A DNA stretch of 64,000 nt from Sapria himalayana (taxonomy: Eukaryota; Streptophyta; Magnoliopsida; Malpighiales; Rafflesiaceae): NCBI GenBank assembly GCA_029783825.1, contig JAREIK010000385.1, positions 1,956,501-2,020,500 on the forward strand, given 5' to 3'. Below the pieces are notes generated by a model. It did no database searches and was not told the DNA's origin. It saw only the letters and a program-made list of their open reading frames with translations. The position numbers were made by a program, and so were the translations under genes. Shown one piece after another: positions 21,801 through 32,951 of this stretch. Numbering within the stretch: the first letter of the stretch is position 1; each line of letters begins with the position of its first letter.

Positions 21801-23463
21801 ACGCGAGGATTTAGCGGCGTGCCGGGCACGGGGCACGGGGCACGACACGGGAGCTGGCCGGCAGGCCCGGCTCACGTGACAATTTCTCAGGTGGCCATTC
21901 CACACGCTGCCATTTCTCACGTGGCCATTTCCCGAGACCCCGGGGCAACAGACCGTGTCGCCAAGGCAGCCATGTTAGAGCGAGAAAGAGCGGCGAGAAG
22001 GAATTGCAGACCTGTGGGAGGGGAAGCACGGAAAGAAAATCAATAACAAAATAACGACGTAGATATCGGGCAGCTATCTGTGCGGGGTCGATGACAAGTT
22101 CGCCTCTTCCAAAAACACGTGAGGACGGTGCGACAAAGGCCGTGCGGAACTGAAGCGCCATGCGGACAAGGTAGAATGCATCCACTGCGGTGCGAAGGGT
22201 GGTGATCGTGGCGGCCAGGTTCGTGTCCACCCCGAGGCAGCCCATCTGGTAGTTGAAGACGGGGAGATAGAAGAAGAGCGGGTCGACGGACACGGCCAGA
22301 ATGCACGATATGACAAATAGCTTATTCCAGAGCAGAAGGGACTTGTCACGGGGATCAAATATCTTCTTCTCCGACACTTTCAGGTCCTCTGGAAACACTC
22401 CGGCCCGGAGTGATTTGCCGAACGACGCGAGCCCTGACCCCATTTTCAACGACAGGCTAGCCTTTCTCAGATGACCATGGTTGATCCCGGCTACCTTGAG
22501 CCCGCACCTCTTCATTCCATCTGCATTGGAATCCATGGTGTCCAACCTTGAAGGCAAAAAAAAAAAAAAAAAAACAATTTTAAATTCTTATGAAAGACCC
22601 AATAACACAAATTTAAAATACAACTGAAGTTATTCTCAGGCGGGGTCATTGTCATGATCGTAAGTCATGTTCAAGAGCAGGGACTGATAAAGATTAGTAA
22701 ATTTGACGGTCTTACCCCTAAAACTCAGAGATATTACATTTGACTAATCTCCAGACAAAAAGAATACGAAGCCGCTGTCTCAAAAAGACCAGTATATTGA
22801 CGGTCTTACCCCTAAAACTAAGAGAAATTGTGTCTGATGGTTCTCCAACCCGAGACCTATTGCCATCCATGGACGAAGCCACTTTCTATCACATCAAGTT
22901 ATTGATTAAAGAAAAAACAATACGTAGGTCAAGCCCAATACACAAAGCTCGTGCTGTAGGGCAGGGACTGATACAGATTAGTACATTGACGATCTTACCC
23001 CCTAAACCCAGAGATATTACGTCTGACTAGTCCCCACCCGAGACCTACTGCTGCCCATGGACGAAGCCACTTTCAATCACATTAAGTTATTGATTAAAGA
23101 AAAAACGATACGTAGATCAAGCCCACATACACAAGGCTCGTGCTTTAGGGCAGGGACTGATACAGATTAGTACATTGACGATCTTACCCCCCAAAACCCA
23201 GAGATATTACGTCTGACTAGTCTCCAACCCGAGACCTACTGCCGCCCATGGACGAAGCCACTTGCCATCGCATCAAATTATTGATCAAAGAAAACCCATC
23301 ATAATGCTAGTGATCATAAGGGAAAGAAGGAAAACCCTTCCCAATTTCCTGATAGAAAGAGCACGAGGGCATAAAAAAAAGAAAAAAGAGTGTCAGCGCC
23401 ATGCCTTACGAATTTCTCTTTCTGGCCATCAATAAATTGTGACTTGTAGCCACAGTCAAACAT
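17468..23463 (-). CDS. CNGC: Cyclic nucleotide-gated ion channel, group II (CNGC5/6/8/9-like)
   Basis: Plasma-membrane cation channel subunit, typically Ca2+-conducting and regulated by calmodulin. Proposed coding exons, 5' to 3' on the minus strand: 23463-23405, 22546-22012, 21761-21546, 21388-21081, 20996-20885, 19524-19288, 18175-17468, giving about 724 residues, the usual family length. The first exon reads MFDCGYKSQFIDGQKEKF then V-R. Helix S1 is near residues 96-114; S6 ends at GNMQ (410). The pore motif WWGLQNLS (366-373) has the GQN-type filter. The cyclic-nucleotide domain (490-620) shows EGDPVDEMLFIIRG and FCGEELL. An IQ motif (FIQAAWRRYAKRK, about 634-646) should bind calmodulin. 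Group II is indicated by VFPEDLKVSEKKIFDP and IAPSSRVFGRGELVIDPAQIA-like stretches. Intron 1 needs a GC donor to keep frame. Intron 4 (20997-21080) is 84 bp and stop-free. No lesion is seen. Confidence 0.9.
18183..18870. repeat. Compound CA/TA microsatellite in CNGC intron
   Basis: About 690 bp of alternating (CA)n, (TA)n and mixed 'acatatat' runs, including long pure tracts near 18292-18348 (CA) and 18536-18565 (TA). It occupies most of the intron before the last CNGC exon. Long open frames across it (Cys/Val/Tyr/Ile-only translations) are simple-repeat artefacts. Confidence 0.95.
18915..19160. repeat. Satellite-family monomer split by a hAT fragment
   Basis: 'gagattaatatctaaacaatcttattcttaaa' at about 18930 and 'cataatctc' at about 19140 are the two ends of a monomer related to the 9.4-13.8 kb satellite. 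They are separated by the GC-rich hAT piece at 18986-19085. The repeat is inside a CNGC intron. Confidence 0.55.
18986..19085 (+). mobile_element. hAT terminal fragment
   Basis: 'tagagatatgaaacgggccgg' diverges slightly from the family left end (TAGAGGTGTCAAACGGGCC). It is followed by GC-rich 'ggcccggcccggccc' and 'ggcacga' subterminal sequence in otherwise AT-rich DNA. No right terminal repeat is present, so this is a truncated or excised remnant inside a CNGC intron. Confidence 0.6.
19850..20000. repeat. Single satellite-family monomer in CNGC intron
   Basis: 'gagagattaatatctagagaatcttac...aaaaattagagattatgtcc...ctcaaactcaagatg...gacatttatcattgcattaaggtatga' follows the motif order of the 9.4-13.8 kb satellite monomer. 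One diverged copy. Confidence 0.6.
22660..23290. repeat. 189-bp tandem repeats in CNGC intron 1
   Basis: 'gcagggactgata' recurs at 22677, 22961 and 23150. The last two full units are 189 bp apart and nearly identical, and a truncated unit starts near 22786. Each holds 'gattagtacattgacgatcttacccc...agatattacgtctgact...cgagacctactg...atcacattaagttattgat'. This is the motif order of the 9.4-13.8 kb satellite but in a more GC-rich form. The array is absent from the duplicated intron at 40.4-40.9 kb, so it arose or was inserted after that duplication, or was lost from the copy. Confidence 0.8.
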
Positions 23464-24480
23464 TCTGCCGAGCCTATCTCACGGGCGTGGATTCCACAGG
23501 GGCCAACCAATCAACCAGCAGCAGGTAGAAACATCAACTAGTCGAAGCTCCTGCAACACTTCCCCTAGCAGGAAGCAAAAAAAAAAGAGCAGACCATTCA
23601 CAACAGCATCCTCCATCTGTCATAGCACAGAAATAGACAACGCAGACCTAGTGGCATCGTGCCCAACATATAAACTGTACCAATCACCCTAATTTGATTG
23701 CATCCAATTAGGGTTTCAAACATGCAAAACCCTAGTTTTAATTTTTGGGAGAGGTTGCTATTTTCCTCAAATTAGGGTTTTAGATACCCTAAATTGCAAT
23801 TTTGTTGCTGATTTGGGAGTTGTCATATGACATTAACAAGCATATACAAGAGAATCTCAGATCCGGGTGTGTGCTACAGGAAAATGAGTCATACCAGATA
23901 TAATTGTTGGGTAATATTTACCACAAAAATATCATGAATTTTATAAGATATGGAGAGAGAAAAATTGACTCATCTTTAACATAAACAACATGTACTTCTT
24001 TTCTTATAGGTATTACTAGTTACGTCACTTGTACTCATTTTTTTTATACTCTTGGATAATCAGCATAGCAGACAATACTCACATTACTATAAATTATTTC
24101 ATATTAATTATTTTTTTCCTTTTTTTAAAAATATTATAGTAGTCAATAGAAAATACTCTAAAATAATTAGATATATATAATTTAGTCTGACTATTTAAGT
24201 ACTCACTGTATATATTTTTCTTAATTAACCCTATTAATTTTTCTAATGAATTATGTTTTCGGACAACTTAATTTTAATTTTATTTTACTCTAATAATTTT
24301 TGTGTGTAAGATCAAAAATCAATGAGAAAATCTTCAATTATGATTGAGCATATTGTATATAATCTTTTTTGATAAACTATTTTGTATAACCAAAAATATT
24401 TTATTTTGCTGTATATGTAATTTATTTTTTTGATAATCTGTTTGCATAACCAAATATTTTTTTTTGTTTTAATATTTTCA
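23464..24480. other. CNGC 5' UTR/promoter side and AT-rich intergenic DNA
   Basis: 23464-23640 is similar to DNA next to the decayed exon 1 copy at 40.9-41.1 kb, so it is probably the CNGC leader. 23695-23805 carries telo-box-like motifs (listed separately). From about 23880 on, plain AT-rich DNA with no gene. Confidence 0.5.
23695..23805 (-). promoter_or_regulatory. Cluster of telo-box-like motifs upstream of CNGC
   Basis: Four AAACCCTA/TAGGGTTT-type motifs fall within about 110 bp: aattagggttt (about 23707), aaaaccctag (about 23727), aattagggtttt (about 23770) and ataccctaaa (about 23784). Telo-boxes are known promoter or leader elements in many plant genes, bound by TRB-type factors. The position is 230-340 bp upstream of the CNGC start codon. 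A regulatory role here is inference only. Confidence 0.4.
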
Positions 24481-24489
24481 TGTAAATGC

Positions 24490-24985
24490 AGTAAAGAAAA
24501 TATTAAGAGGCCAGGGATGCAGCAGTAACATAATAACGGATGTACCACTTCATGATCCGACCCGCTCCGATTAAATGAACTGAGAGATTTTTTGTTTAAT
24601 TATAAATATTTTATAATTTTAATTTCGAGTGGCTATTTTTTGGACCCGGGAAACTGTTCATCGTTTCTCTCTCTTCTCACTGCGCAATTTATCACAACTG
24701 TTCTGTGTTGTATACTGTAAAACTATTTTTGGTTGGTTTAATCTGTAACTGATAAGTATTTTCTGGTGGATATAGCTAGCCGTACTGAGCGACTAGCGAA
24801 CTACGTTATTTTCGGTGTTTATTTCTCATTTTTTGAGTTTGCCGTGGTTGCCTCCTGGATTGGATATATAAATTACTTGTTTTTCTGTTGTTTCTATATC
24901 TTAATATTACAACCGTGGAAACGCAATTGGCCAACATGTTTCAATATTTTTAATATTAGTACAAGAAAAAAAAATATTGAGAGAT
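24490..24985 (+). repeat. LTR-like repeat, copy 1
   Basis: Contains 'gatccgacccgctccgatt' near the left and 'ggtggatatagctagccgtactgagcgactagcgaactac' toward the right. The latter resembles the 3' part of plant copia LTRs (gtggacgtagc...gtgaaccac). The same layout recurs at 25005-25450 and 53545-53985. No internal retrotransposon domain lies beside it, so it is probably a solo or truncated LTR. Confidence 0.5.
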
Positions 24986-25004
24986 TAGAAATATAATAAT
25001 AGTA

Positions 25005-25450
25005 CAATAATGAGAGTCCAGCAGCCTGGTCAGTAAGCTGAAGAAAATTTTGAAGCACCGATCCATCTAAGTGATCCAACCCGCTCCATTTTAAAATATC
25101 AAAAAATTATTAAAAAAAATATATTTTTTAATTCTATTTTTTTTTGGCTACTGCCAATACTTCTGCACAACTATTCTCTCATCCTTCTTTCTCTCCTCTA
25201 TGTGATTTTCTTCCCAATTTTCATCTATGTAAGATATTAATTTTGATTATAATTTATAAATGTATAATATATTTTTTTGGTGGATGTAGCTAGTAGTACT
25301 GAACGACTAATGAACCACAATATTTTCTGTGTATCTGCTGTAGCTTGATTTATTATCATTTTCTTGAATTGTAACTGATATACTGTGATTGTGAATATAT
25401 CATTTGCTGTTTTTCTTCTTATTAATCTATAAAATTAGAAAAAATAGACG
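25005..25450 (+). repeat. LTR-like repeat, copy 2
   Basis: Direct-orientation relative of the preceding repeat: 'gagagtccagcagcctggtcagt', 'gatccaacccgctccatt', then 'ggtggatgtagctagtagtactgaacgactaatgaaccac'. The two copies lie about 20 bp apart, too close to bound a retrotransposon. Confidence 0.5.
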
Positions 25451-25639
25451 TGAAATTATCCAACTAAGCATAATGAATAATATATTTTCTAAATTACTAT
25501 ATATTTTCCTTCTAGATATTTAAGTATATTAAAACTTGTATTTATGCATTCTCAGCTAGGATTGTATCTTGGGTAAATTGTATCGATTTGAGAGTCCACC
25601 CAAACCCAACCAAAAATGGTAAAAAAAAAAAAGTTAACC

Positions 25640-26007
25640 TAGAGGTGTCAAACGGGCCGTGCCGAGCCGGCCCAGCACATTTTTTTCCAGGCCCAACCAG
25701 GCTTTCATGCCGGGCCAGGCACGGGACGATTTTTTGGGGGTTCAACCCGGCACGGGCCTGTGGCACGATTGGCCAGGTTCGGCCCGGTCCGGCCGAACCC
25801 TAAATTAAAAAAAAATTAGGGTTTCGGCGCCCACTAACGCTAATTTTTAATAAAAAAAAAATTAAGCACGGTACCGTGCCAGGCCAAGCAAGGCACGAGG
25901 CCTGGTTGGCCTCGGCACGGCACGGCACGGCACGAGCCCGGGCACGGAAAATTTCCGTGCCGTGCCTCGTGCAGGGCCGGACCAGGCCGGCCCAGTTGAC
26001 ACCTCTA
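25640..26007. mobile_element. Complete small non-autonomous hAT element
   Basis: A 368-bp element with perfect 12-bp terminal inverted repeats: TAGAGGTGTCAA at 25640 and TTGACACCTCTA ending at 26007. The flanking 8-bp target duplications are agttaacc (25632-25639) and ggttaacc (26008-26015), 7 of 8 identical, which is diagnostic of hAT elements. The interior is GC-rich with repeated 'ggcacgg', 'ggccggcccag' and a 'cggcac' run, likely transposase-binding subterminal repeats. There is no coding sequence, so it would have needed transposase from a relative. Confidence 0.9.
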
Positions 26008-26015
26008 GGTTAACC

Positions 26016-26856
26016 CAAGCTATGGGCCAAGTTGGGCAAGTTACATCAATTATAACCAAAAATTAAAATATCAATTTTGACAAATATATTAGTACTAAAA
26101 TTTAATAAATATATCAGATATATCAAAATATATTACTATTTGTAACAACATAAGAAAATAATAAACACAATATAATTATAATTTTTAAATGATCTAAGGA
26201 TAGAGAATACACCCAATACACAGTTCTCGCTTTCATTTGTAGTTTGAGTGCGGTTAATTTCTCAGCAATTTTATCTCTATAATTCAAAGATATAAATCTG
26301 ATGAGTTTTAAGCCCATGATATATTATTCCTAAATGATCAGTCATATCACTATTTTATTCACATAAATATTTTTAACATCATAGTTCTTATGAAATCTGA
26401 TATGTTTTCATTTATATAATCACTAAATTTTTAAATAATATATAATTAAAATATTATTATTTTCTAAATATTTTTGAGATTTTAATTTATTTTATATAAA
26501 ATTATATTGAATTAATTATAATTATTCTGGATAAAAATATTTTTTTATCCTTTCAAACCTTATTTTTATTGGCATAGCAAGCAAATTTTTTTAAATGCAA
26601 CAATCACTCGAATTTGATAGAAACCCTTTGGAAAAAAAAAGTACTCTCAACAAATTAATCAATATTAAAATGACTTGTTATATTTACAAGAAAGACAAGT
26701 CAATTGAAAAAATTTATTAGAACTTCACTTCTTATTAGCTAGTATTATGTGAGTAATAATATGTTCGATCTGATATACTCAAACATATAAAAACTTATCA
26801 AAAATATAACCAAAAAAAGATTTTAGATATCTAAATATTTTTGTTGATAATTATTC

Positions 26857-26889
<33 letters not shown>

Positions 26890-28690
26890 TTTATGTGACA
26901 AATCACAAATAATTTTTTTCAAAGGTTTCATAAAATAATAAAAATTCAATTTAATAAAAATATTTAAAGAATAATAAATTAAAAAGTATTAAAATACATA
27001 TCATTGAAATTTAGCATTTATTGTACGAATCCTGAAACTATGTATCATACTTCATATTCTAATACACTCCCATAAAATAGTATATTTAAAAGGAAAACAA
27101 ACATTTTATTGAAACATGTCTAACATTCATATTTGGGAAAAATATTTCAAATATGTTGAGAGATATAATTTTAATATCATATTCTATCATTTTGTAGTAT
27201 GTGTCATTTCTAATAATATATCATAGAGAAAATTTATGTAATCTATCTCATAGAATATTAAAATATTTAAAAATAGTTATTTTATTCGCAATCTCTCTCC
27301 AAATGAACAAATTGCCACCTAAGACCTTGAGATATATCTAATGTCCAAACATGATAGAAATTTTTTTTCACTATAAAATAGTTAAATTTTAATGAGAATT
27401 AATATGTTAAACAAGATAGAAATCTTTTTTTAATAAACTTTATTTTTGACAAAGTATAAAAAGTGGATAAGAGTTCATATGTTAAACTTGGACTAATTAC
27501 TTTTCTTTTTCATCTACAATCCTAACTGGACCACCAATCAATAGAAAGAGACACCTATCAGATACATAATTATGTCAAAATTATGTTAATCTCATGTAGT
27601 CATCATATCTACTAAAATCTTAAAACTATTAAAAATTAATATTTTCAATGATTTAAAATTTTAAATACGTTTTATAAAAAATCATAGGGAGCTAAAAATT
27701 TAAAATTTTAAGTAAAAATTAATTAAAAATTTTAAGTTAGTAAAAACCTACGTAATGTTTAAGGCTGAAAATTTGTAACATAATTTAAAAAAAAAACATT
27801 TTATCCTTTTTTTTTCATTTCTTTTTCTTTTTCTCATTCACGGTACAATTCAGTTTATAAATCTATCTTATCTTCTTTTCTCTACCATTACAAACCCTAA
27901 CCCTAATTTTCTTTCATAATTAATTTAAGAGAGAAAATAATAAATTAACTATTTCTATTTTTATTTTTATATTAAAAATTAAGATAGTTTTAAAAAGATT
28001 AAATTTTATTGGTTATTTTTTAAATATTTTAATTTCTTTTTTAGATTTATATTTTATTTATGGATATATTTTTTAAAAATTTATTTTTTTTAATAATTAA
28101 TAATTATAGTGAAAACAAAAATTTCATTAGAAATTATATTTATGTTGGATAATATGTAATATAATAATAATAATAAGGATAAATATGTAAAATACATCAT
28201 TTTTAGCATTCAGTATTTACAGTTATCAAACAATAAATTTATATTCAACATTTAATTAACAGTAATTTATCAAATAATTTTTCAATACAAATTCAACACT
28301 TATAAAATTCAGTCTTAAATTTTTCAAAAATTTATTTTTCAGCACTTATTTTTTTCAATTTTATCAAATAGACCCTTAATCAATAAGCTTAAAATTTATA
28401 CTAGAAAAATCAGACATCAAATTTGTTCAAGCCAGAGACAATCTACTAAAGAACAAGATGATTTTATAGTCATTTATTCTAATATTAACCTCAACACTCT
28501 TCAAAAAGGATAGAAGAGTTATCCTTAACACCCAATTTCATAAGATTTATTGTATTCTCATTTTTTTTCTTTTCTTTATATTTCTTGACAATATTACAAT
28601 AATCAAATCTCTTCAAAAATATTATTTTATCAAAGATTACATCAAGCGATGATAAAAGAACTCCAATGAGATTTCAAAACTAGTTTCATG
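26016..28690. other. AT-rich intergenic DNA, no gene seen
   Basis: Very AT-rich sequence with a (TA)n run near 26860-26886 and a short telomere-like 'aaaccctaaccctaa' near 27893. Small open frames show no recognisable domain. Confidence 0.5.
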
Positions 28691-28695
28691 TGTAA

Positions 28696-28820
28696 GTGTA
28701 TGTTGTTGGTTGCAAGCAAGTTTTTAAAATGAATATAATTTAGAAGTGTCAGACATATCATGTCAACACAACATGGCCATGTATAAATATATGTTGTTGG
28801 TTGCAAGTAAGTTTTTAAAT
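28696..28820. repeat. Direct repeats flanking a hAT-like left end
   Basis: 'tatgttgttggttgcaag(c/t)aagtttttaaa' occurs at about 28696 and again at about 28788. Between the two lies a decayed hAT left end (tagaagtgtcagacatatc, 28742) with subterminal sequence. The arrangement looks like a local duplication during an aberrant insertion or repair event. Confidence 0.6.
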
Positions 28821-28822
28821 GT

Positions 28823-28864
28823 GATAAGATAATCTTTGATTATCTCATCAAAGATTATCTTATC
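28823..28864. repeat. Perfect 18-bp inverted repeat (hairpin)
   Basis: gataagataatctttgat (28823-28840) is followed by a 6-base spacer and its exact reverse complement (28847-28864). It lies just left of the inner hAT element. AT-rich; function unknown. Confidence 0.85.
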
Positions 28865-28959
28865 TTGTGTCATGTTGGCAAGGAATAACAGCCATTTGAC
28901 CCACAACTGAGTAGACCCGTGTTAGGTAGAGGTGTCAAAAGGGATGTGCCGAGCCCGCC

Positions 28960-30545
28960 CGGACCATTTTTTTTTAGCAAGGCCGTTCTTTCGTGTCGGG
29001 TCAGGTACGACACGGTTATTGTACCATGCCTTGCCTAGCATGATTTAGCAAAGCCAAGCCCGGCAAGGCCCGTCAGCCATGAGGGAAAAGTGTCATGTCG
29101 GGTCAGACCTGTACGGGCCTAGTTAAATAAAAAATAATTTTTTTAAAAAAATTTAAAGTATTGTATTAAACTTTATATAAAATATATATTTTATTATATA
29201 TAGATAAAGTATAAAATATTAAATTTGTAACATGAAATTTATTAAAAATTTAATAAATTACAAAATTTTATTTTTTAATTAAAAATATAATAAAAATAAA
29301 TTACAAAGTTTAAAATTTAAATTGATAACTTAAAAATTATTAAAAATTTGTAACTTAAATATTAATAAAGTTTAAATTTTTTTTTATTAATTGTTAATAA
29401 ATTTAGATTATAATTTATTAGAATTAAATTATTGAGTTTTAATTTTTAAATAAAAATTTTAAACACAAAATTAATATTTAATCAAACAAAATAACCAATC
29501 GGCCAATAAATACCAAAACAAAGTAAATACAAGTTACAACATAACATAAAAAAAACATACAATCAATAAAAAAAATATCAAAATCAAAAAATAGAATTAA
29601 GAATAAATCACAAAAATTATCAACTGTGTCCGTGATCATGAGGTATCAAAAATCAACATTAAGTGGCAATGAAAAGTGAAATGTGACGTGGCGTACTAGC
29701 GTAGCATAGCATTGGCAACTAGTGTCTGGCAACGAGCAGGGAAAATCAGTACCCATGTCAATTATCAATCAGCATATCATGAGCAACATTAACCATAACA
29801 TCAAGAACATTATCATATAGATTATCATCATCAACAATCAACTCCTCCACTTTTGCAGCGGATGCGGATGTGGATTTAGAGCATGACCATGCTTTCGTGC
29901 CTGGCCTGGCACGATTTATCAAAGCCAGGCCCGACACAGCCCGCCAACACGACGGGCCTTACCATGCCAAGCCCGGTCGGGCCAAACAAGGCCTTACGGG
30001 CCAGGTTTAATTTTTTTTAAAATTTTTAAAGTTTAATATTTTAGTTTAAATAAAATATATATTATATTATATTATATATAGAATTATAGATAACGTATAA
30101 TATATTAAATTTATAAAATAAAAATTGTTAAAATATTAATAAATTACAAAGTTTAATTTTTTTTATAATGTAAAATAAAATTAGTTTATAATTTATTAAA
30201 ATTAAATTATAGAGTTTAAAATTTTTAAATAAAAATTTAAACAAAAAAATAAATTAAACAAAAAATTTCGTTAAAAAAAATTAAAAAGTCAAAAAAAAAA
30301 AATAAACTAAATGAGAAATGACCAATCAGCCAATAGATACTGAAGATCCGAACTAAAAAAATTTTAGTTTCAACGTAACGTAAAAATAAAGTGAACAATT
30401 AATAAAAAATAAAACATTGAAATCAAAAAATAATGGATCATCATTAATCATCAATCGACATATCATGAGCATCATCAACCGCAACATCAAGATTACTATC
30501 ATATGGATCATCAGCATAAGTAATAACTCCTCCACTTTCGCAGTG
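28960..30545. repeat. Head-to-tail duplication of a hAT end segment
   Basis: 28960-29880 and 29888-30545 share the same series: a 'tttcgtg(t/c)c...ggcacga' GC-rich part, a long AT-rich part with 'ataaaatatatatt', 'gaccaatc(a/g)gccaataga/aata', and 'atcatgagca(a/t)cat(t/c)aacc...aactcctccactttcgcag'. The second ends at the start of the transposase C-terminal relic. The copies differ by many substitutions and indels. Confidence 0.65.
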
Positions 30546-30599
30546 AATCCGATTGCAGTCCTATCCCAGCTCTAGCACGAACATGGATGCTAAACATCG

Positions 30600-32400
30600 A
30601 ACCATCTCAATCCTTCAAACAGGTCAAAACCTCAATAATATCTAGAAGTAATCTCGATTTCTTATCTGAAATCACATTCACTGCAATAGAAATAGCAGAT
30701 TCCGATGTTATGCTTGACACCAATTAAATCGGTAGATCTCGAGTCATCCTAGATAGCACGGAAAATGTGGACTCATATGATTTCCACCACAGTAATATAT
30801 AAAAATTTTTAGTATCAGAATATGATTGAGAAGTAATCGGTATCTAAGTACCGAGAAAACTCGCTCCTATGTGATAGTACACCCCATCATTTCCCTCTCG
30901 CTAACTAAATTAAAATATCATCATCTCCGAAGAAGGTATCCATATCCGTAATTATAGTCTCACTACTACTACCACCATACCTAGTATCATAGTATATGAA
31001 AAAGTCAGTCAACTTCTAGTGAATGAACCCTTCAAGTGGGTATTCCAGGTTCATGCACAAAGAAATGTAAGTCAAAGTATTTTCTACCTCTTTCACCTTA
31101 GCACTAGGATCCATGCATGCAACGAGATAATAAAGGAATGAAACGATGAACCATTATTTTAAATACTTGATTTCCATCTCTGCAACCATATGGTTAAGTA
31201 TCGAGTCAACTCGATACTTCCTAAACATGCAACTAATGTTACATATGCACATGAGTATAATAAATCGTGGGAGTATAAACAGACGAACACATGTTCTTCG
31301 TGTCATAAAAAATATTCAGAAATTTTATAAATGAAATTCTTGAAGTCCAGTCAGTGCAGCTAATAATAAGTTCGTCACTCTTACTATTGTTGGAGTCAGA
31401 TATCACGTGTTCGTATCCAACACATGACTCCAATAGCATATAAGTGTGATTTCAACGGTGTCTCACATCCAATTAAAATTTCTTCTCAAGATTCGCAGAC
31501 AAAATGAGACTACCAAACTTTTTTTGTCTGCGAAGATTGCAAATATATTTTAGTATATTACGTATATTATCCAACACTAAGAATACACCTTCATACCCAC
31601 TTGTACAATCATGTTAATCACGTGAAACATGCATCTGACATGAAAGATCTCTCCTAATGGTGCGTATCTAATATTTCTACAAACATGTTAATCTCTACTC
31701 CATTATTAGTTACGTTATTAAATATGATACTAAAAATTTTATTTTGAATTTTATATTCCCCAAAGATTTTTATCATACACTCAAAAATGGACGGGTCATC
31801 ATGAGGATGAAGAATCTCAGAGAATCCTAAAATTTTTTTTATTGATTATCCAGTTAGAATCCACATAGTGGCTCGTGAGACATGCATAAGAAGATTCATC
31901 GTGACTTGTCCATATATCGGACGTCACGGACACCACTCCACTATATGCCATAAATTCCTTAATTATTTATTATTTTTTTTAACTTATATATCTTTAGTAT
32001 GTCATTCCTAGATGTGAACCTAGGAATCCTATGATAAGCAGGCTGAAAATATGTCTGCATGATGCACACTATCATTGGATCTTCCAAAAATCTGATCAGA
32101 AGATCCATTAATGTGTTAAGTCTGATCATGCATTACCTACCCAACTCACTGTGGTATATGAAGAGAGTAGACTTTAAGACTGAACTGGATCCAGTCTCAA
32201 AAAATACAGTGCTAAGTAGAATTTGCCTAGGATCTAATGCACCATATTTTTTAGTGCAAAATTCGGCATGTCTCTTACGGTACCTAGTCCCAAACGAATT
32301 CTTACAAGTTAAATTTCTCATATAATATTTACACTGTCATTTCTTCTTCCTCACCCCTAAGATTTTTTTGTTTTATTATATTAAAATGAGTCCAAATTAA
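30600..32400 (-). pseudogene. hAT transposase pseudogene
   Basis: On the minus strand near 30800-30600 the frame reads WWKSYESTFSVLSRMTRDLP, a stop, then LVSSITSESAISIAVNVIS and DKKSRLLLDIIEVLTCLKD. This is the conserved hAT C-terminal dimerisation domain (usual pattern WW....-FPVLSRMARD-...-ASESAFS-...-SLTP..VEALIC). Upstream, at 32320-32130, KNSFGTRYRKRHAEFC resembles the end of a BED zinc finger. The stop codon and intervening frameshifts show it is dead. It is the best preserved of three transposase relics of this family in the window. Confidence 0.75.
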
Positions 32401-32951
32401 AGAAGTCCTCCTAGTTTTTTATTTTTTAGAAGTTTGGGTTGAGCCAACTGGAGAAACCAAAATTTCAACAGCTTCAGACCTGTGTAAGATTTTTATTTTT
32501 TAAATTTAAATATGTTTCATTATTATTAGTCATTTTTAAGACTTTTGTTAAACAGGACACAAGAAGTAGAGACTATATGATAGATTATAAATTTTACTAT
32601 TTTAAGATTAGAGAGAAACTAGATAGAGACTGAGAGAGAGAGAGAGAGATCATGTGCACGGTGCAACTCAGTCTAATTCAAAATTACAAACCCGAGTTGA
32701 GAGTCCCGAAAAACCGAGCCGAATGATGAAATCCCAAGTCCCGAGAAAGAGAATAGCAAGAATTTTTAGAGAGTGAGAATGTGAGAATAAATATTTATGA
32801 AAAAGATAAATATTATAGAGAGGTGTGAGAAATTTTATAGATTAAAGAAAATATTTTTTTTTAATAAATATTTTTTTTGTTTTTTTTTTAATTTTTTATA
32901 GAATTTTAGCAGGCAAAATCACGAAGGCCATTGGATTTTGCCCCCTAGCTG

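Noticed and set aside
22534..22557. CNGC starting at the frame's TTG or the ATG at 22536
   Set aside because: An upstream exon with the family's MFDCGYKSQ start was found at 23463; the internal ATG remains only an alternative.
24490..25450. A complete retrotransposon bounded by the two LTR-like copies
   Set aside because: The copies are almost adjacent, leaving no room for an internal region.
25542..26059. Open frames of 65-74 residues
   Set aside because: Inside the 368-bp non-autonomous hAT; subterminal repeats rather than genes.
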